Position numbers and translations under genes: made by a program. The notes beneath the pieces are model-generated. The model saw only the letters and a list, made by a program, of their open reading frames with translations, made no database searches and had not been told where the DNA came from. From contig NZ_NPKP01000003.1 of the NCBI RefSeq assembly GCF_008329585.1, forward strand, positions 248,001 through 312,000: a stretch of 64,000 bases of DNA, given 5' to 3'. This document shows positions 24,966 through 33,724 of the stretch, one piece after another. How positions within the stretch are numbered: position 1 is the stretch's first letter; every line of letters starts with the position of its first letter. Origin of the DNA: Mycolicibacterium sp. P9-22. GTDB lineage: Bacteria > Actinomycetota > Actinomycetes > Mycobacteriales > Mycobacteriaceae.

Positions 24966-25895
24966 GTGGCTCCAGACACTGCAACGAACGTCAACGCGCT
25001 CGATCTGTCCGGGAAGGTCGCCGTCGTCACCGGCGCGGCCGCAGGCCTGGGCCGTGCCGAGGCGATCGGGCTGGCCCGCGCCGGCGCGACGGTCGTGGTC
25101 AACGACATGGCCGGCGCGCTCGACTCCTCCGATGTGCTCGCCGAGATCGAGGCGGCCGGGTCCAAGGGCGTGGCGGTCGCCGGGGATATCAGCGCCCGCA
25201 TCACCGCGGACGAACTGGTGGAGACGGCGGATCGGTTGGGCGGCCTGAGCATCGTGGTCAACAACGCCGGGATCACCCGGGACCGCATGCTGTTCAACAT
25301 GTCCGACGACGACTGGGACGCGGTCATCGCCGTACACCTTCGCGGGCACTTTCTGCTGACCCGCAACGCCGCGACGTATTGGAAGGCCAAGGCCAAGGAG
25401 GCCGCCGACGGTCAGGTGTACGGGCGGATCATCAACACCTCGTCGGAGGCCGGCATCGCAGGACCGGTCGGGCAGGCCAACTACGGCGCCGCCAAGGCCG
25501 GGATCACCGCGCTGACGCTCTCGGCTGCCCGTGGCCTGAGCCGGTATGGCGTGCGTGCCAATGCGATCGCACCGCGGGCCCGCACCGCCATGACCGCCGA
25601 TGTGTTCGGCGATGCGCCCGACCTCGGCGACGGTCAGGTCGACGCACTCTCACCGGAACACGTCGTCACGCTGGTGAGTTACCTGGCGTCCCCGGCCTCG
25701 GACCGCGTCAACGGTCAGTTGTTCATCGTGTACGGCCCGACGGTGACCCTGGTGGCCGCGCCGGTCGCCGCGCAGCGTTTCGACGCCGGCGGCGATGCCT
25801 GGGATCCGGCCGCGTTGAGCGCGACACTGGGCGACTTCTTTGCTGAAAGGGATCCGGAAATAGGATTCTCCGCAACGGAACTAATGGGTTCTTGA
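24966..25895 (+). CDS. hsd4A: 3-hydroxyacyl-CoA / 17-beta-hydroxysteroid dehydrogenase Hsd4A
   Basis: A 309-residue SDR. It has the nucleotide site TGAAAGLGRAEA (about residues 22-33), NNAGITRDRM (about 99-108), and the active-site YGAAKAG with its upstream Ser in INTSSEAG. Mycobacterial Hsd4A both dehydrogenates 3-hydroxyacyl-CoA intermediates of the sterol side chain and oxidises 17-beta-hydroxysteroids. GTG start at 24966. The 261-bp gap after it holds two KstR boxes and the mce4 promoter region. Confidence 0.92.
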   Translation: MAPDTATNVNALDLSGKVAVVTGAAAGLGRAEAIGLARAGATVVVNDMAGALDSSDVLAEIEAAGSKGVAVAGDISARITADELVETADRLGGLSIVVNNAGITRDRMLFNMSDDDWDAVIAVHLRGHFLLTRNAATYWKAKAKEAADGQVYGRIINTSSEAGIAGPVGQANYGAAKAGITALTLSAARGLSRYGVRANAIAPRARTAMTADVFGDAPDLGDGQVDALSPEHVVTLVSYLASPASDRVNGQLFIVYGPTVTLVAAPVAAQRFDAGGDAWDPAALSATLGDFFAERDPEIGFSATELMGS

Positions 25896-25932
25896 TTTTG
25901 AAGAATGGCATATCCACCGGGTCTTGACCGGA

Positions 25933-25946
25933 TAGAACACGTTCTA
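25933..25946. promoter_or_regulatory. KstR operator 1 upstream of mce4
   Basis: TAGAACACGTTCTA is a perfect consensus match and nearly a full palindrome. TAGAAT (25945-25950) directly overlaps as a possible -10 element. Confidence 0.9.
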
Positions 25947-26020
25947 GAATGCTCGCGATCACACTGGCTGTGACCAGGAAAAATGGCAGATTTCCACGAA
26001 GATTGCGGTTCTTTGACACT

Positions 26021-26034
26021 GTGAACGTGTTCTA
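26021..26034. promoter_or_regulatory. KstR operator 2 upstream of mce4 (one mismatch)
   Basis: GTGAACGTGTTCTA matches the KstR consensus except for G in place of the first T. It lies 88 bp (about 8 helical turns) downstream of operator 1 and is followed by a -10-like TACTAT (26037-26042). Two boxes before mce4 suggest tighter repression of transport than of the enzymes. Confidence 0.75.
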
Positions 26035-26156
26035 GTTACTATGAGCCCGCTCACTAAGCGCAGCGTGCAAACCAGGGGTGGAAAGACCGCCAGAGCGGAC
26101 AGATTCCGGCTATTGTCGGGTACTTCGCCAGTGCGGGACGGCAGCCCCGTTCGAGA

Positions 26157-26933
26157 ATGGAGTCGAGGTTGATCGAACAGCTTGCGGCTCCGGCGCGGGC
26201 CGTGGGTGGGTTCGTCGAAATGACCATCGACACCTTCGTCAAAATGTGGCGTCGGCCGTTCCAGTTCCGCGAATTTCTCGATCAGACGTGGATGATCGCG
26301 CGGGTGTCGTTGGTGCCGACGCTGCTGGTATCCATCCCGTTCACAGTTCTGGTCGCCTTCACCCTCAACATCCTGCTCCGCGAGATCGGCGCCGCCGACC
26401 TGTCCGGCGCGGGCACCGCTTTCGGCACCGTCACCCAGCTCGGGCCGGTGGTGACCGTGCTGGTGGTTGCCGGCGCCGGAGCCACCGCCATCTGTGCCGA
26501 CCTCGGCGCCCGGACCATCCGCGAAGAGATCGACGCCATGCGCGTGCTGGGCATCGATCCGATCCAGCGCCTCGTGGTGCCGCGGGTGCTCGCCTCCACG
26601 TTCGTGGCGCTGCTGCTCAACGGTCTGGTGTGTGCCATCGGGCTGACCGGCGGCTACGTCTTCTCGGTGTTCCTGCAGGGCGTGAACCCGGGAGCATTCA
26701 TCAACGGGCTGACCATCCTGACCGGATTGGGCGAGCTGGTGCTCGCCATGTTCAAGGCCCTGCTGTTCGGCCTGCTGGCCGGCCTGGTCGGCTGCTACCG
26801 CGGTCTGACCGTGCAGGGCGGGCCCAAGGGTGTGGGTATCGCGGTGAACGAGACGGTGGTGTACGCCTTCATCTGTCTGTTCGTCGTCAACGTCATCCTG
26901 ACCGCCGTCGGCGTCCGAGTGCTGGAGCGATGA
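26157..26933 (+). CDS. yrbE4A: Mce4 ABC-type permease YrbE4A
   Basis: MlaE-family integral membrane protein of the sterol importer, with five to six membrane segments. The core AGAGATAICADLGARTIREEIDAMRVLGIDP (about residues 106-136) contains the conserved EExDA coupling motif that contacts the ATPase MceG, encoded elsewhere. First gene of the mce4 operon. ATG 26157 gives 258 residues; a TTG at 26169, which has GGAG upstream, would give 254, the length I recall for M. tuberculosis Rv3501c, and may be the true start. Confidence 0.94.
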   Translation: MESRLIEQLAAPARAVGGFVEMTIDTFVKMWRRPFQFREFLDQTWMIARVSLVPTLLVSIPFTVLVAFTLNILLREIGAADLSGAGTAFGTVTQLGPVVTVLVVAGAGATAICADLGARTIREEIDAMRVLGIDPIQRLVVPRVLASTFVALLLNGLVCAIGLTGGYVFSVFLQGVNPGAFINGLTILTGLGELVLAMFKALLFGLLAGLVGCYRGLTVQGGPKGVGIAVNETVVYAFICLFVVNVILTAVGVRVLER

Positions 26934-26943
26934 TGCGGCCGCC

Positions 26944-26963
26944 GATGAGTGCTTGCGCGAAGA
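26944..26963 (+). repeat. Short dispersed intercistronic element, copy B
   Basis: GATGAGTGCTTGCGCGAAGA in the yrbE4A-yrbE4B spacer, 13 bp before the yrbE4B ATG. It differs from copy C (29047) at one base. Confidence 0.75.
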
Positions 26964-26976
26964 AGAGACAACCCCG

Positions 26977-27819
26977 ATGAGTTATGACGCGACACTGCGG
27001 TTTCGGCGCTTCTTCAGCGGCGTGCCGCGACTGGTGGACAACATCGGTGAGCAGGCGCTGTTCTACGGCGAGTCGATGCGCTACATCCCCAACGCGCTCA
27101 CCCGCTACCGCAAGGAGACCATTCGCCTGGTCGCCGAGATGACCATGGGCGCAGGCGCGCTGGTCATGATCGGCGGAACCGTCGGCGTCGCGGCATTCCT
27201 CACGCTGGCCTCCGGCGGTGTGATCGCCGTGCAGGGTTACTCCTCGCTGGGCAACATCGGTATCGAGGCCCTGACCGGCTTTCTCTCGGCCTTCCTCAAC
27301 GTGCGCATCGTCGCTCCGGTGATCGCCGGGATCGCGTTGGCGGCCACCATCGGCGCCGGGACAACGGCGCAGCTGGGCGCCATGCGGGTCGCCGAGGAGA
27401 TCGACGCCGTGGAAGCGATGGCGGTACACGCGGTGTCGTATCTGGTGTCGACCCGCATCATCGCCGGACTGATCGCCATCGTCCCGCTGTATTCGTTGTC
27501 GGTGCTGGCGGCGTTCTTCGCGGCCCGCTTCACCACCGTGTTCATCAACGGTCAGAGCGCGGGTCTGTATGACCACTACTTCAACACCTTCCTGATACCG
27601 AGTGACCTGTTGTGGTCATTCCTGCAGGCCATCGTCATGTCGATCGCCGTCATGCTGGTGCACACCTACTACGGCTACAACGCGTCGGGTGGCCCCGTCG
27701 GCGTGGGCATCGCGGTCGGCCAGGCCGTGCGCACCTCGCTGATCGTCGTCGTCACCATCACCCTGTTCATCTCACTCGCCGTCTACGGCGCGTCCGGCAA
27801 TTTCAACCTCTCCGGGTAG
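26977..27819 (+). CDS. yrbE4B: Mce4 ABC-type permease YrbE4B
   Basis: A 280-residue MlaE-family permease that pairs with YrbE4A. The coupling region GAGTTAQLGAMRVAEEIDAVEAMAVH (about residues 126-151) carries the EExDA motif, flanked by hydrophobic segments. ATG 26977 is chosen because the sequence from MSYDATLRFRRFF is family-like; an upstream frame start at 26953 would lie inside the dispersed element. Seven bases separate its stop from mce4A. Confidence 0.94.
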   Translation: MSYDATLRFRRFFSGVPRLVDNIGEQALFYGESMRYIPNALTRYRKETIRLVAEMTMGAGALVMIGGTVGVAAFLTLASGGVIAVQGYSSLGNIGIEALTGFLSAFLNVRIVAPVIAGIALAATIGAGTTAQLGAMRVAEEIDAVEAMAVHAVSYLVSTRIIAGLIAIVPLYSLSVLAAFFAARFTTVFINGQSAGLYDHYFNTFLIPSDLLWSFLQAIVMSIAVMLVHTYYGYNASGGPVGVGIAVGQAVRTSLIVVVTITLFISLAVYGASGNFNLSG

Positions 27820-27826
27820 GCCACCG

Positions 27827-29029
27827 ATGTCCGACGGAACCGCCAAACGTAGCCACGTCAGGATCGCCGCCGCGATCCTGGCGGCCCTCGTGGTGATGGC
27901 AGTGTTGTTCACCTACCTGTTCTTCACCGCGGCTTTCACCCCGACCGACACCGTCACGGTGACCTCGCAGCGGGCCGGCCTGGTGATGGAGAAGGATGCC
28001 AAGGTCAAGTACCGCGGCATCCAGATCGGCAAGGTCAGCGAGATCGCCTATGCCGGGGATCAGGCCAAGCTGACACTGTCCATCGACCGCGATCAGATGC
28101 GTTTCATCCCGTCCAACGCCGTCGTGAAGATCGCCGGCACCACGGTTTTCGGCGCGAAGTCGGTGGAGTTCCTGCCGCCCGAGGATCCCCGCGACACCCC
28201 GCTGCGGGCCGGCACCAGCATCGCCGCCGCCGACGTGCAGCTCGAGGTCAACACGCTGTTCCAGACCCTCACCGATGTGCTGCACAAGGTGGATCCGATC
28301 AACCTCAACGCCACCGTGACGGCGCTCGGCGAAGGCCTGCGCGGTAACGGTGACGATGCCGGTGCGGCGATGGCCGGGCTGAACAGCTATCTGGCCCAGC
28401 TGAATCCGAAACTGCCGACGCTGGCAGAAGACTTCCGCAAGACCGCCGTCGTCGCCGATATCTACGGGGATATCGGACCGGATCTGGCGACCGTCCTCGA
28501 CAACGCGCCCCGGCTGGCCCAGACCGTCGTCGATGAGCAGGACAACCTCAATGCCGCGCTGCTGGCTGCCACCGGTTTCGCCGAGAACGGCACCGCCACA
28601 TTGGAACCGGCCGCCGATGACTACATCGCGGCGATCCAGCGCCTGCGGGCCCCGCTGAAGGTCGTCGGCGAGTACTCCCCGATGATCGGCTGCACGCTGC
28701 AGGGCACGGCGAAGGCGCTGGACACCTTCGCCCCCGTCATCGGCGGTATCCGGCCCGGCCTGTTCGTGGCCTCCAACTTCCTGCCCGGCGCGCCGTCCTA
28801 CACCTTCCCCGAAAGCCTGCCGATCGTGAACGCCTCCGGCGGACCGAACTGCCGCGGCCTGCCGAACGTGCCGGGTAAGCAGCTCGGCGGATCCTGGTAC
28901 CACACACCGTTCCTGGTGACCGACAACGCCTACGTGCCGTACCAGCCGAACACCGAACTCCAGTTCAATGCGCCCTCGACGCTGCAGTTCCTGTTCAACG
29001 GCGCGTTCGCGGAACGGGACGATTTCTGA
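27827..29029 (+). CDS. mce4A: Mce-family substrate-binding protein Mce4A
   Basis: A 400-residue Mce protein of the cholesterol importer. A membrane segment lies at about residues 12-34, an MCE/MlaD domain at about 40-118, then a long helical region. Mce proteins assemble as hexameric shuttles between the outer layer and the YrbE permease. The C-terminal half contains paired cysteines (GCTLQGT; NCRGLP). First Mce subunit after YrbE4AB. A 64-bp spacer with dispersed element copy C separates it from mce4B. Confidence 0.94.
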   Translation: MSDGTAKRSHVRIAAAILAALVVMAVLFTYLFFTAAFTPTDTVTVTSQRAGLVMEKDAKVKYRGIQIGKVSEIAYAGDQAKLTLSIDRDQMRFIPSNAVVKIAGTTVFGAKSVEFLPPEDPRDTPLRAGTSIAAADVQLEVNTLFQTLTDVLHKVDPINLNATVTALGEGLRGNGDDAGAAMAGLNSYLAQLNPKLPTLAEDFRKTAVVADIYGDIGPDLATVLDNAPRLAQTVVDEQDNLNAALLAATGFAENGTATLEPAADDYIAAIQRLRAPLKVVGEYSPMIGCTLQGTAKALDTFAPVIGGIRPGLFVASNFLPGAPSYTFPESLPIVNASGGPNCRGLPNVPGKQLGGSWYHTPFLVTDNAYVPYQPNTELQFNAPSTLQFLFNGAFAERDDF

Positions 29030-29046
29030 TGAGCAGGTTGCGCCGT

Positions 29047-29066
29047 GATGAGCGCTTGCGCGAAGA
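29047..29066 (+). repeat. Short dispersed intercistronic element, copy C
   Basis: GATGAGCGCTTGCGCGAAGA between mce4A and mce4B, 27 bp before the mce4B ATG. The same core as copies A and B. Confidence 0.75.
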
Positions 29067-29093
29067 GCCTCAGCTGAAGAAGCGAGGGTCCTG

Positions 29094-30128
29094 ATGAATC
29101 ACAAACGAACGCTCGTCAACGTCATCGTGTTCACGCTGGCGATGGTGCTGGTGGCCGCCGGTCTGGTGGTGGTCTTCGGGCAGTTCCGATTCGCCTCGTC
29201 CAACAGCTTCCAGGCCACCTTCACCGAGGCATCCCGGCTGAAGTCCGGCCAGGACGTCCGCATCGCCGGTGTGCCGGTGGGTTCGGTCGGCGGTGTCACG
29301 CTGAACCCGGACAACACCGTCAATGTGGCCTTCAACGTGGACAAGCGCTACCAGCTCTACACCTCCACCCGCCTGGTGGTGCGTTACGAGAACCTGGTCG
29401 GTGACCGCTATATGGAGATCACCTCCGGCCCGGGTGAGCTGAAAAAGCTGCCGCCCGGCGCCACCATCTCCAAGGAGAACACCCAGCCCGCACTGGATCT
29501 CGATGCGCTGCTGGGTGGGTTGAAGCCGGTGCTCAAGGGCCTGGACGGGGACAAGGTCAACGAGATCAGCAACGCGGTCATCGAACTGCTACAGGGCCAG
29601 GGCGGTGCCATTCAGAGCCTGCTGTCCAACACCAGCTCATTCAGCCAGCGTCTCGCCGACCGGGATCAACTCATCGGTGACGTGATCACCAACCTGAACA
29701 CCGTGCTGGGCACCGTGGACGAGAAGGGCGAGCAGTTCAATGCCAGCGTCGACGAACTGCAGAAGCTCATCACCGGACTGGCCGAGAACCGTGACCCCAT
29801 CGCCGGGGCCATCGGCCCGCTGGCATCGGCGGAGAACGATCTGACCGAGATGCTGGAGGCCTCGCGCCGTCCGCTGCAGGGCGTCATCGAGAATGCACGC
29901 CCGCTGCTGCAGCGGGTGGACGAGAAGAAAGCCGATGTCAACAAGGTGATCGAGCCGTTGGCCGAGAACTACATGCGGCTGAACGCGCTTGGCGCGTACG
30001 GCGCATTCTTCAACATCTATTACTGCTCCATCCGGCTGAAGATCAACGGCCCGGCTGGCAGCGACATCCTGATCCCGTTCGGTGGCCCGCCGGACCCGTC
30101 GAAGGGGAGGTGCTCGGAGAATGGCTAG
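29094..30128 (+). CDS. mce4B: Mce-family protein Mce4B
   Basis: A 344-residue Mce protein. A membrane anchor lies at about residues 7-27, the MlaD domain at about 38-115 (SGQDVRIAGVPVGSVGGV), and a helical C-terminal region follows. CGARGREGTCC-type ribosome site: AGCGAGGGTCCTG precedes ATG. Its stop codon lies within the first codons of mce4C (8-bp overlap), indicating coupled translation and a fixed subunit ratio. Confidence 0.93.
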   Translation: MNHKRTLVNVIVFTLAMVLVAAGLVVVFGQFRFASSNSFQATFTEASRLKSGQDVRIAGVPVGSVGGVTLNPDNTVNVAFNVDKRYQLYTSTRLVVRYENLVGDRYMEITSGPGELKKLPPGATISKENTQPALDLDALLGGLKPVLKGLDGDKVNEISNAVIELLQGQGGAIQSLLSNTSSFSQRLADRDQLIGDVITNLNTVLGTVDEKGEQFNASVDELQKLITGLAENRDPIAGAIGPLASAENDLTEMLEASRRPLQGVIENARPLLQRVDEKKADVNKVIEPLAENYMRLNALGAYGAFFNIYYCSIRLKINGPAGSDILIPFGGPPDPSKGRCSENG

Positions 30129-31179
30129 CCCAGATCGCAGTAATCCGCTGCGCACCGGGATTCTCGGCATCTTCGTGGTGGCGTGCCTGGTGCTGGTGTC
30201 CTTCGGATACACCGGCCTGCCCTGGTACCCACAGGGCCGCGGCTATGAGGCCTACTTCTCCGACGCCGGTGGCATCTCGCCGGGCAACGATGTCGCGGTA
30301 TCCGGCATCAAGGTCGGTTCGGTGACCTCGGTGTCGCTGGCCGGTGACCAGGCCAAGGTGGGCTTCACCGTCGACCGGAATGTCAAGGTGGGCAACCAGA
30401 CTCTGGTGGCCATCAAGACCGATACCGTGCTCGGCCAGAAGTCGCTGTCGGTGACTCCCGGCGGCAGCGGCGACTCGACGGTCATCCCGATCGGGCGCAC
30501 CACCACCCCGTACACGCTGAACACCGCGCTGCAGGATCTCGGCGGCAACGTCAGCGCCCTGGACAAACCGAAGTTCGAGCAGGCACTGCAGACGCTCACC
30601 GACACGCTGCGCGATGCCACACCGCAGCTGCGTGGTGCCCTGGACGGGGTGGCGAATCTGAGCCGCAGCCTGAACAAGCGGGACCAGGCGCTCGAAGAGC
30701 TGCTGCTGCACGCCAAGAACGTCTCCGACACGCTCGCCCAGCGCGCCGGTCAGGTGAACCAGCTGATCACCGACGGCAACCAGTTGTTCGCCGCTCTCGA
30801 CGAGCGCAGACAGGCGCTGAGCACCCTGATCGCCGGTATCGACGATGTCTCGCATCAACTGTCCGGTTTCGTCGCCGACAACAAGCGCGAGTTCCTGCCG
30901 GTGCTGCAGCGACTCGACGCGGTGATGTCCAACCTGCTGGAGCGCAAGGAACACATCGGTGAGGCGCTGAAGCGATTGCCGCCGTATGCCACCGCGCTCG
31001 CCGAGGTGGTCGGCAACGGGCCCGGCTTCAACATCAACCTGTACGGCCTGCCGCCGGCGACCATCGCAGAGGTGCTGCTGGACGGCTACTTCCAGCCGGG
31101 CAAGCTGCCCGACAGCCTCGCCGACTATCTGCGCGGCATGATCTCCGAGCGCTTGCTGGTGAGGCCGAAGTCGCCATGA
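30121..31179 (+). CDS. mce4C: Mce-family protein Mce4C
   Basis: A 352-residue Mce protein with an N-terminal anchor (about residues 13-31) and MlaD domain (about 42-120, SPGNDVAVSGIKVGSVTSV). The helical tail has many heptad-like repeats. ATG 30121 is chosen because GGGGAGGTGCTCGGAGA lies upstream and the sequence matches the family; the frame further upstream has no coding character. It overlaps mce4B by 8 bp and mce4D by 4 bp. Confidence 0.93.
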   Translation: MASPDRSNPLRTGILGIFVVACLVLVSFGYTGLPWYPQGRGYEAYFSDAGGISPGNDVAVSGIKVGSVTSVSLAGDQAKVGFTVDRNVKVGNQTLVAIKTDTVLGQKSLSVTPGGSGDSTVIPIGRTTTPYTLNTALQDLGGNVSALDKPKFEQALQTLTDTLRDATPQLRGALDGVANLSRSLNKRDQALEELLLHAKNVSDTLAQRAGQVNQLITDGNQLFAALDERRQALSTLIAGIDDVSHQLSGFVADNKREFLPVLQRLDAVMSNLLERKEHIGEALKRLPPYATALAEVVGNGPGFNINLYGLPPATIAEVLLDGYFQPGKLPDSLADYLRGMISERLLVRPKSP

Positions 31180-32552
31180 CAGAAATCAGATCTCCGAAGA
31201 GGAAGTGGCTGCGCGGAACCCTCGCGGTGGCCCTGGCGGTTCTGCTCGCCGTCGGTGTCTACCTGGTGTGGCCGAGCCGCGGCGGACAGAAGCTCGTCGC
31301 CTACTTCCCGACCGCGGTCGGGCTGTACCCCGGTGACGATGTCCGGATCGTCGGCGTGCCGGTCGGGCGGATCGACGCGATCCAACCGCGCGCCCAGGAC
31401 GTCAAGATCAGCATGACGCTGGACGACGGCATCCGAGTGCCGTCGAACGCGCAGGCCATCATCATCGCGCCGAACCTGGTGTCCGCCCGGTTCATTCAGC
31501 TGACACCGGCCTACACCGAAGGTGATGTGTTGGCCGACGGTGCCGAGATCGGGCTGGACCGCACCGGCGTCCCGGTCGAATGGGACGAGGTCAAGGAGCA
31601 GCTCACCGCGCTGAGCACCCAGCTCGGCCCGCAGGAGGGTGGTCTGCAAGGACCGCTCACCCAGGTCGTCAACCAGGCCGCCGACACGTTCGACAACAAC
31701 GGTGACTCGTTCCGGCAGGCACTACGCGAACTCTCCCAGACCGCGGGGCGACTCGGGGATTCGCGCGCCGACCTGTTCGGCACCATCCGCAATCTGCAGG
31801 TGCTCGTCAACGCGCTGTCCAACAGCAACGAGCAGATCGTGCAGTTCACCAACCACGTGGCCTCGGTATCGCAGGTGCTCGCCGAGAGCACCCAAGATCT
31901 CGACGCCACCCTCGGCGCGCTGAATCAGGCTCTCGGCGATGTCCGCGGTCTGCTCAGCGAGTCCAACACATCGCTGATCGCGTCGGTGGGCAAGCTCACC
32001 GAGTTCACCCAGATCCTCACCGACCACAGCGATGACATCGAGCAGATCCTGCACGTCACGCCGAACGGTCTGGCCAACTTCTACAACATCTACAACCCGG
32101 CGCAGGGCACCGTCGGCGGCCTGCTGTCGTTGCCGAACTTCGCCAACCCGGTGCAGTTCCTCTGCGGTGGCACCTTCGATGTCGGTGCGTCCCCGGACAA
32201 CTACAAGCGCGCCGAGATCTGCCGTCAACGGATGGCGCCGGTGATCAAGCGGATCACCATGAACTACCCGCCGATCCTGTTCCACCCGATCGACAGCATC
32301 ACCGCCTACAAGGGGCAGATCCTCTACGACACCCCGGCCACCGAGGCCAAGGCCGAGACGCCGGTGCCCTATCTGCAGTGGCAGCCTGCACCAGGGGTCA
32401 CCCCGCCCACCGCACCGCCGGGTGGCAACCTGAGCCAGCTCATCCTGCCGCCGCCCGCGGTGCCGGGTCAGATCTCGCCGGCCGGGCCGGTGCCGCCGAT
32501 GGGGACGGGACCGCTGCCCGGGCCTGCGCCTGCGGAAGGGACGGGCGGATGA
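31176..32552 (+). CDS. mce4D: Mce-family protein Mce4D
   Basis: A 458-residue Mce protein with anchor at about residues 14-31 and MlaD domain at about 40-120 (YPGDDVRIVGVPVGRIDAI). A long helical region follows, with Cys pairs near residues 330-350. The last 70 residues are rich in Pro, Gly and Ala, as in other MceD/F proteins, and probably extend through the cell envelope. ATGA overlaps couple it to mce4C and mce4E. Confidence 0.93.
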   Translation: MTEIRSPKRKWLRGTLAVALAVLLAVGVYLVWPSRGGQKLVAYFPTAVGLYPGDDVRIVGVPVGRIDAIQPRAQDVKISMTLDDGIRVPSNAQAIIIAPNLVSARFIQLTPAYTEGDVLADGAEIGLDRTGVPVEWDEVKEQLTALSTQLGPQEGGLQGPLTQVVNQAADTFDNNGDSFRQALRELSQTAGRLGDSRADLFGTIRNLQVLVNALSNSNEQIVQFTNHVASVSQVLAESTQDLDATLGALNQALGDVRGLLSESNTSLIASVGKLTEFTQILTDHSDDIEQILHVTPNGLANFYNIYNPAQGTVGGLLSLPNFANPVQFLCGGTFDVGASPDNYKRAEICRQRMAPVIKRITMNYPPILFHPIDSITAYKGQILYDTPATEAKAETPVPYLQWQPAPGVTPPTAPPGGNLSQLILPPPAVPGQISPAGPVPPMGTGPLPGPAPAEGTGG

Positions 32553-33724
32553 CGTCGATGAGATCGATCCTCTTACGTGGCACCGCACTCGGCAGCGGCA
32601 CGCTCATGCTGGCCGGCTGCCAGTTCGGCGGGCTGAACTCGCTGAACATGCCCGGCACCGCCGGCCACGGCTCCGGTTCCTACACGATCACCGTCGAACT
32701 GCCCGATGTCGCGACGCTGCCGCAGAACTCGCCGGTGATGATCGACGATGTCACCGTCGGCAGTGTCTCCGGAATCGAGGCGGTGCAGCGGCCGGACGGG
32801 ACGTTCTACGCCGCGGTGCAGTTATCCCTGGAAGGCGATGTCGACCTTCCGCAGAACTCGACGGCCACCGTCGCGCAGACGTCACTGCTGGGATCCCAGC
32901 ATGTGCAGCTCGCGCCGCCGCTCGACGATGCCGTCGGAAAGCTGAAGCAGGGCTCGAACATCCCGCTGGGCGCCATCGGGCGTTATCCGACCACCGAGGA
33001 GGTGCTCTCCGCGCTCGGTGTGGTGGTGAACAAGGGCAATCTCGGTGCGCTGCAGGACATCACCGATGAGGCGTACGCCGCGGTGGCGGGGCGGACAGGT
33101 AGTTTCGCCGATCTGCTGCCCCGGCTGGCCGAGTTGACCGCATCGCTGGACCGGCAGACCGAGGACATCATCACGGCGGCCGACGGGCTCAACCGGTTCG
33201 CCTCGATCCTCGCGCAGAGCAAGGACAACCTGGGGCGAACGCTGGACAGCCTGCCGAATGCCCTGCTGGTGCTGAACAACAACCGCGACAACATCGTCAG
33301 TGCCTTCGCGGCGCTGAAGAGTTTCGCCGAGGTGGGCTCGCGGGTGCTGTCGGAGACCAAGACCGATTTCGCGGCCGACATGAAGGATCTGTACCCGGTC
33401 ATCAAGGCGCTCAACGACAATGCCGATGACTTCATCAAGGACCTCGAGCTGCTGCCGACTTTCCCGTTCCACTACAAGTACCTGCGCAACGCCGTGCGCG
33501 GTGACTACCTGAACGTGTTCGTCACGTTCGACCTCACCGTGCGGCGGTTCGGTGAGTCGGTGTTCACCACCTCGTTCTTCGACCCGAACATGAAGCATCT
33601 CGACGAGGTGATCAACCCGCCGGACTTCCTGACCGGTGCGATGGCAAATCTCTCCGGGCAGGCGGCCGATCCGTTCAAGATCCCGCCGGGTACCGCGACC
33701 CAGCACGATGGGGGGACGCCGTAA
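32549..33724 (+). CDS. mce4E: Mce-family lipoprotein Mce4E (LprN)
   Basis: A 391-residue lipoprotein subunit of the Mce4 complex. The lipobox MLAGC places the modified Cys at residue 24, then the MlaD domain runs from about residue 45 to 120 (NSPVMIDDVTVGSVSGI). In each mce operon the fifth Mce protein is the lipid-anchored one, so position and lipobox agree. ATG 32549 overlaps the mce4D stop (ATGA); its own stop overlaps mce4F (TAATG). Confidence 0.94.
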   Translation: MTSMRSILLRGTALGSGTLMLAGCQFGGLNSLNMPGTAGHGSGSYTITVELPDVATLPQNSPVMIDDVTVGSVSGIEAVQRPDGTFYAAVQLSLEGDVDLPQNSTATVAQTSLLGSQHVQLAPPLDDAVGKLKQGSNIPLGAIGRYPTTEEVLSALGVVVNKGNLGALQDITDEAYAAVAGRTGSFADLLPRLAELTASLDRQTEDIITAADGLNRFASILAQSKDNLGRTLDSLPNALLVLNNNRDNIVSAFAALKSFAEVGSRVLSETKTDFAADMKDLYPVIKALNDNADDFIKDLELLPTFPFHYKYLRNAVRGDYLNVFVTFDLTVRRFGESVFTTSFFDPNMKHLDEVINPPDFLTGAMANLSGQAADPFKIPPGTATQHDGGTP

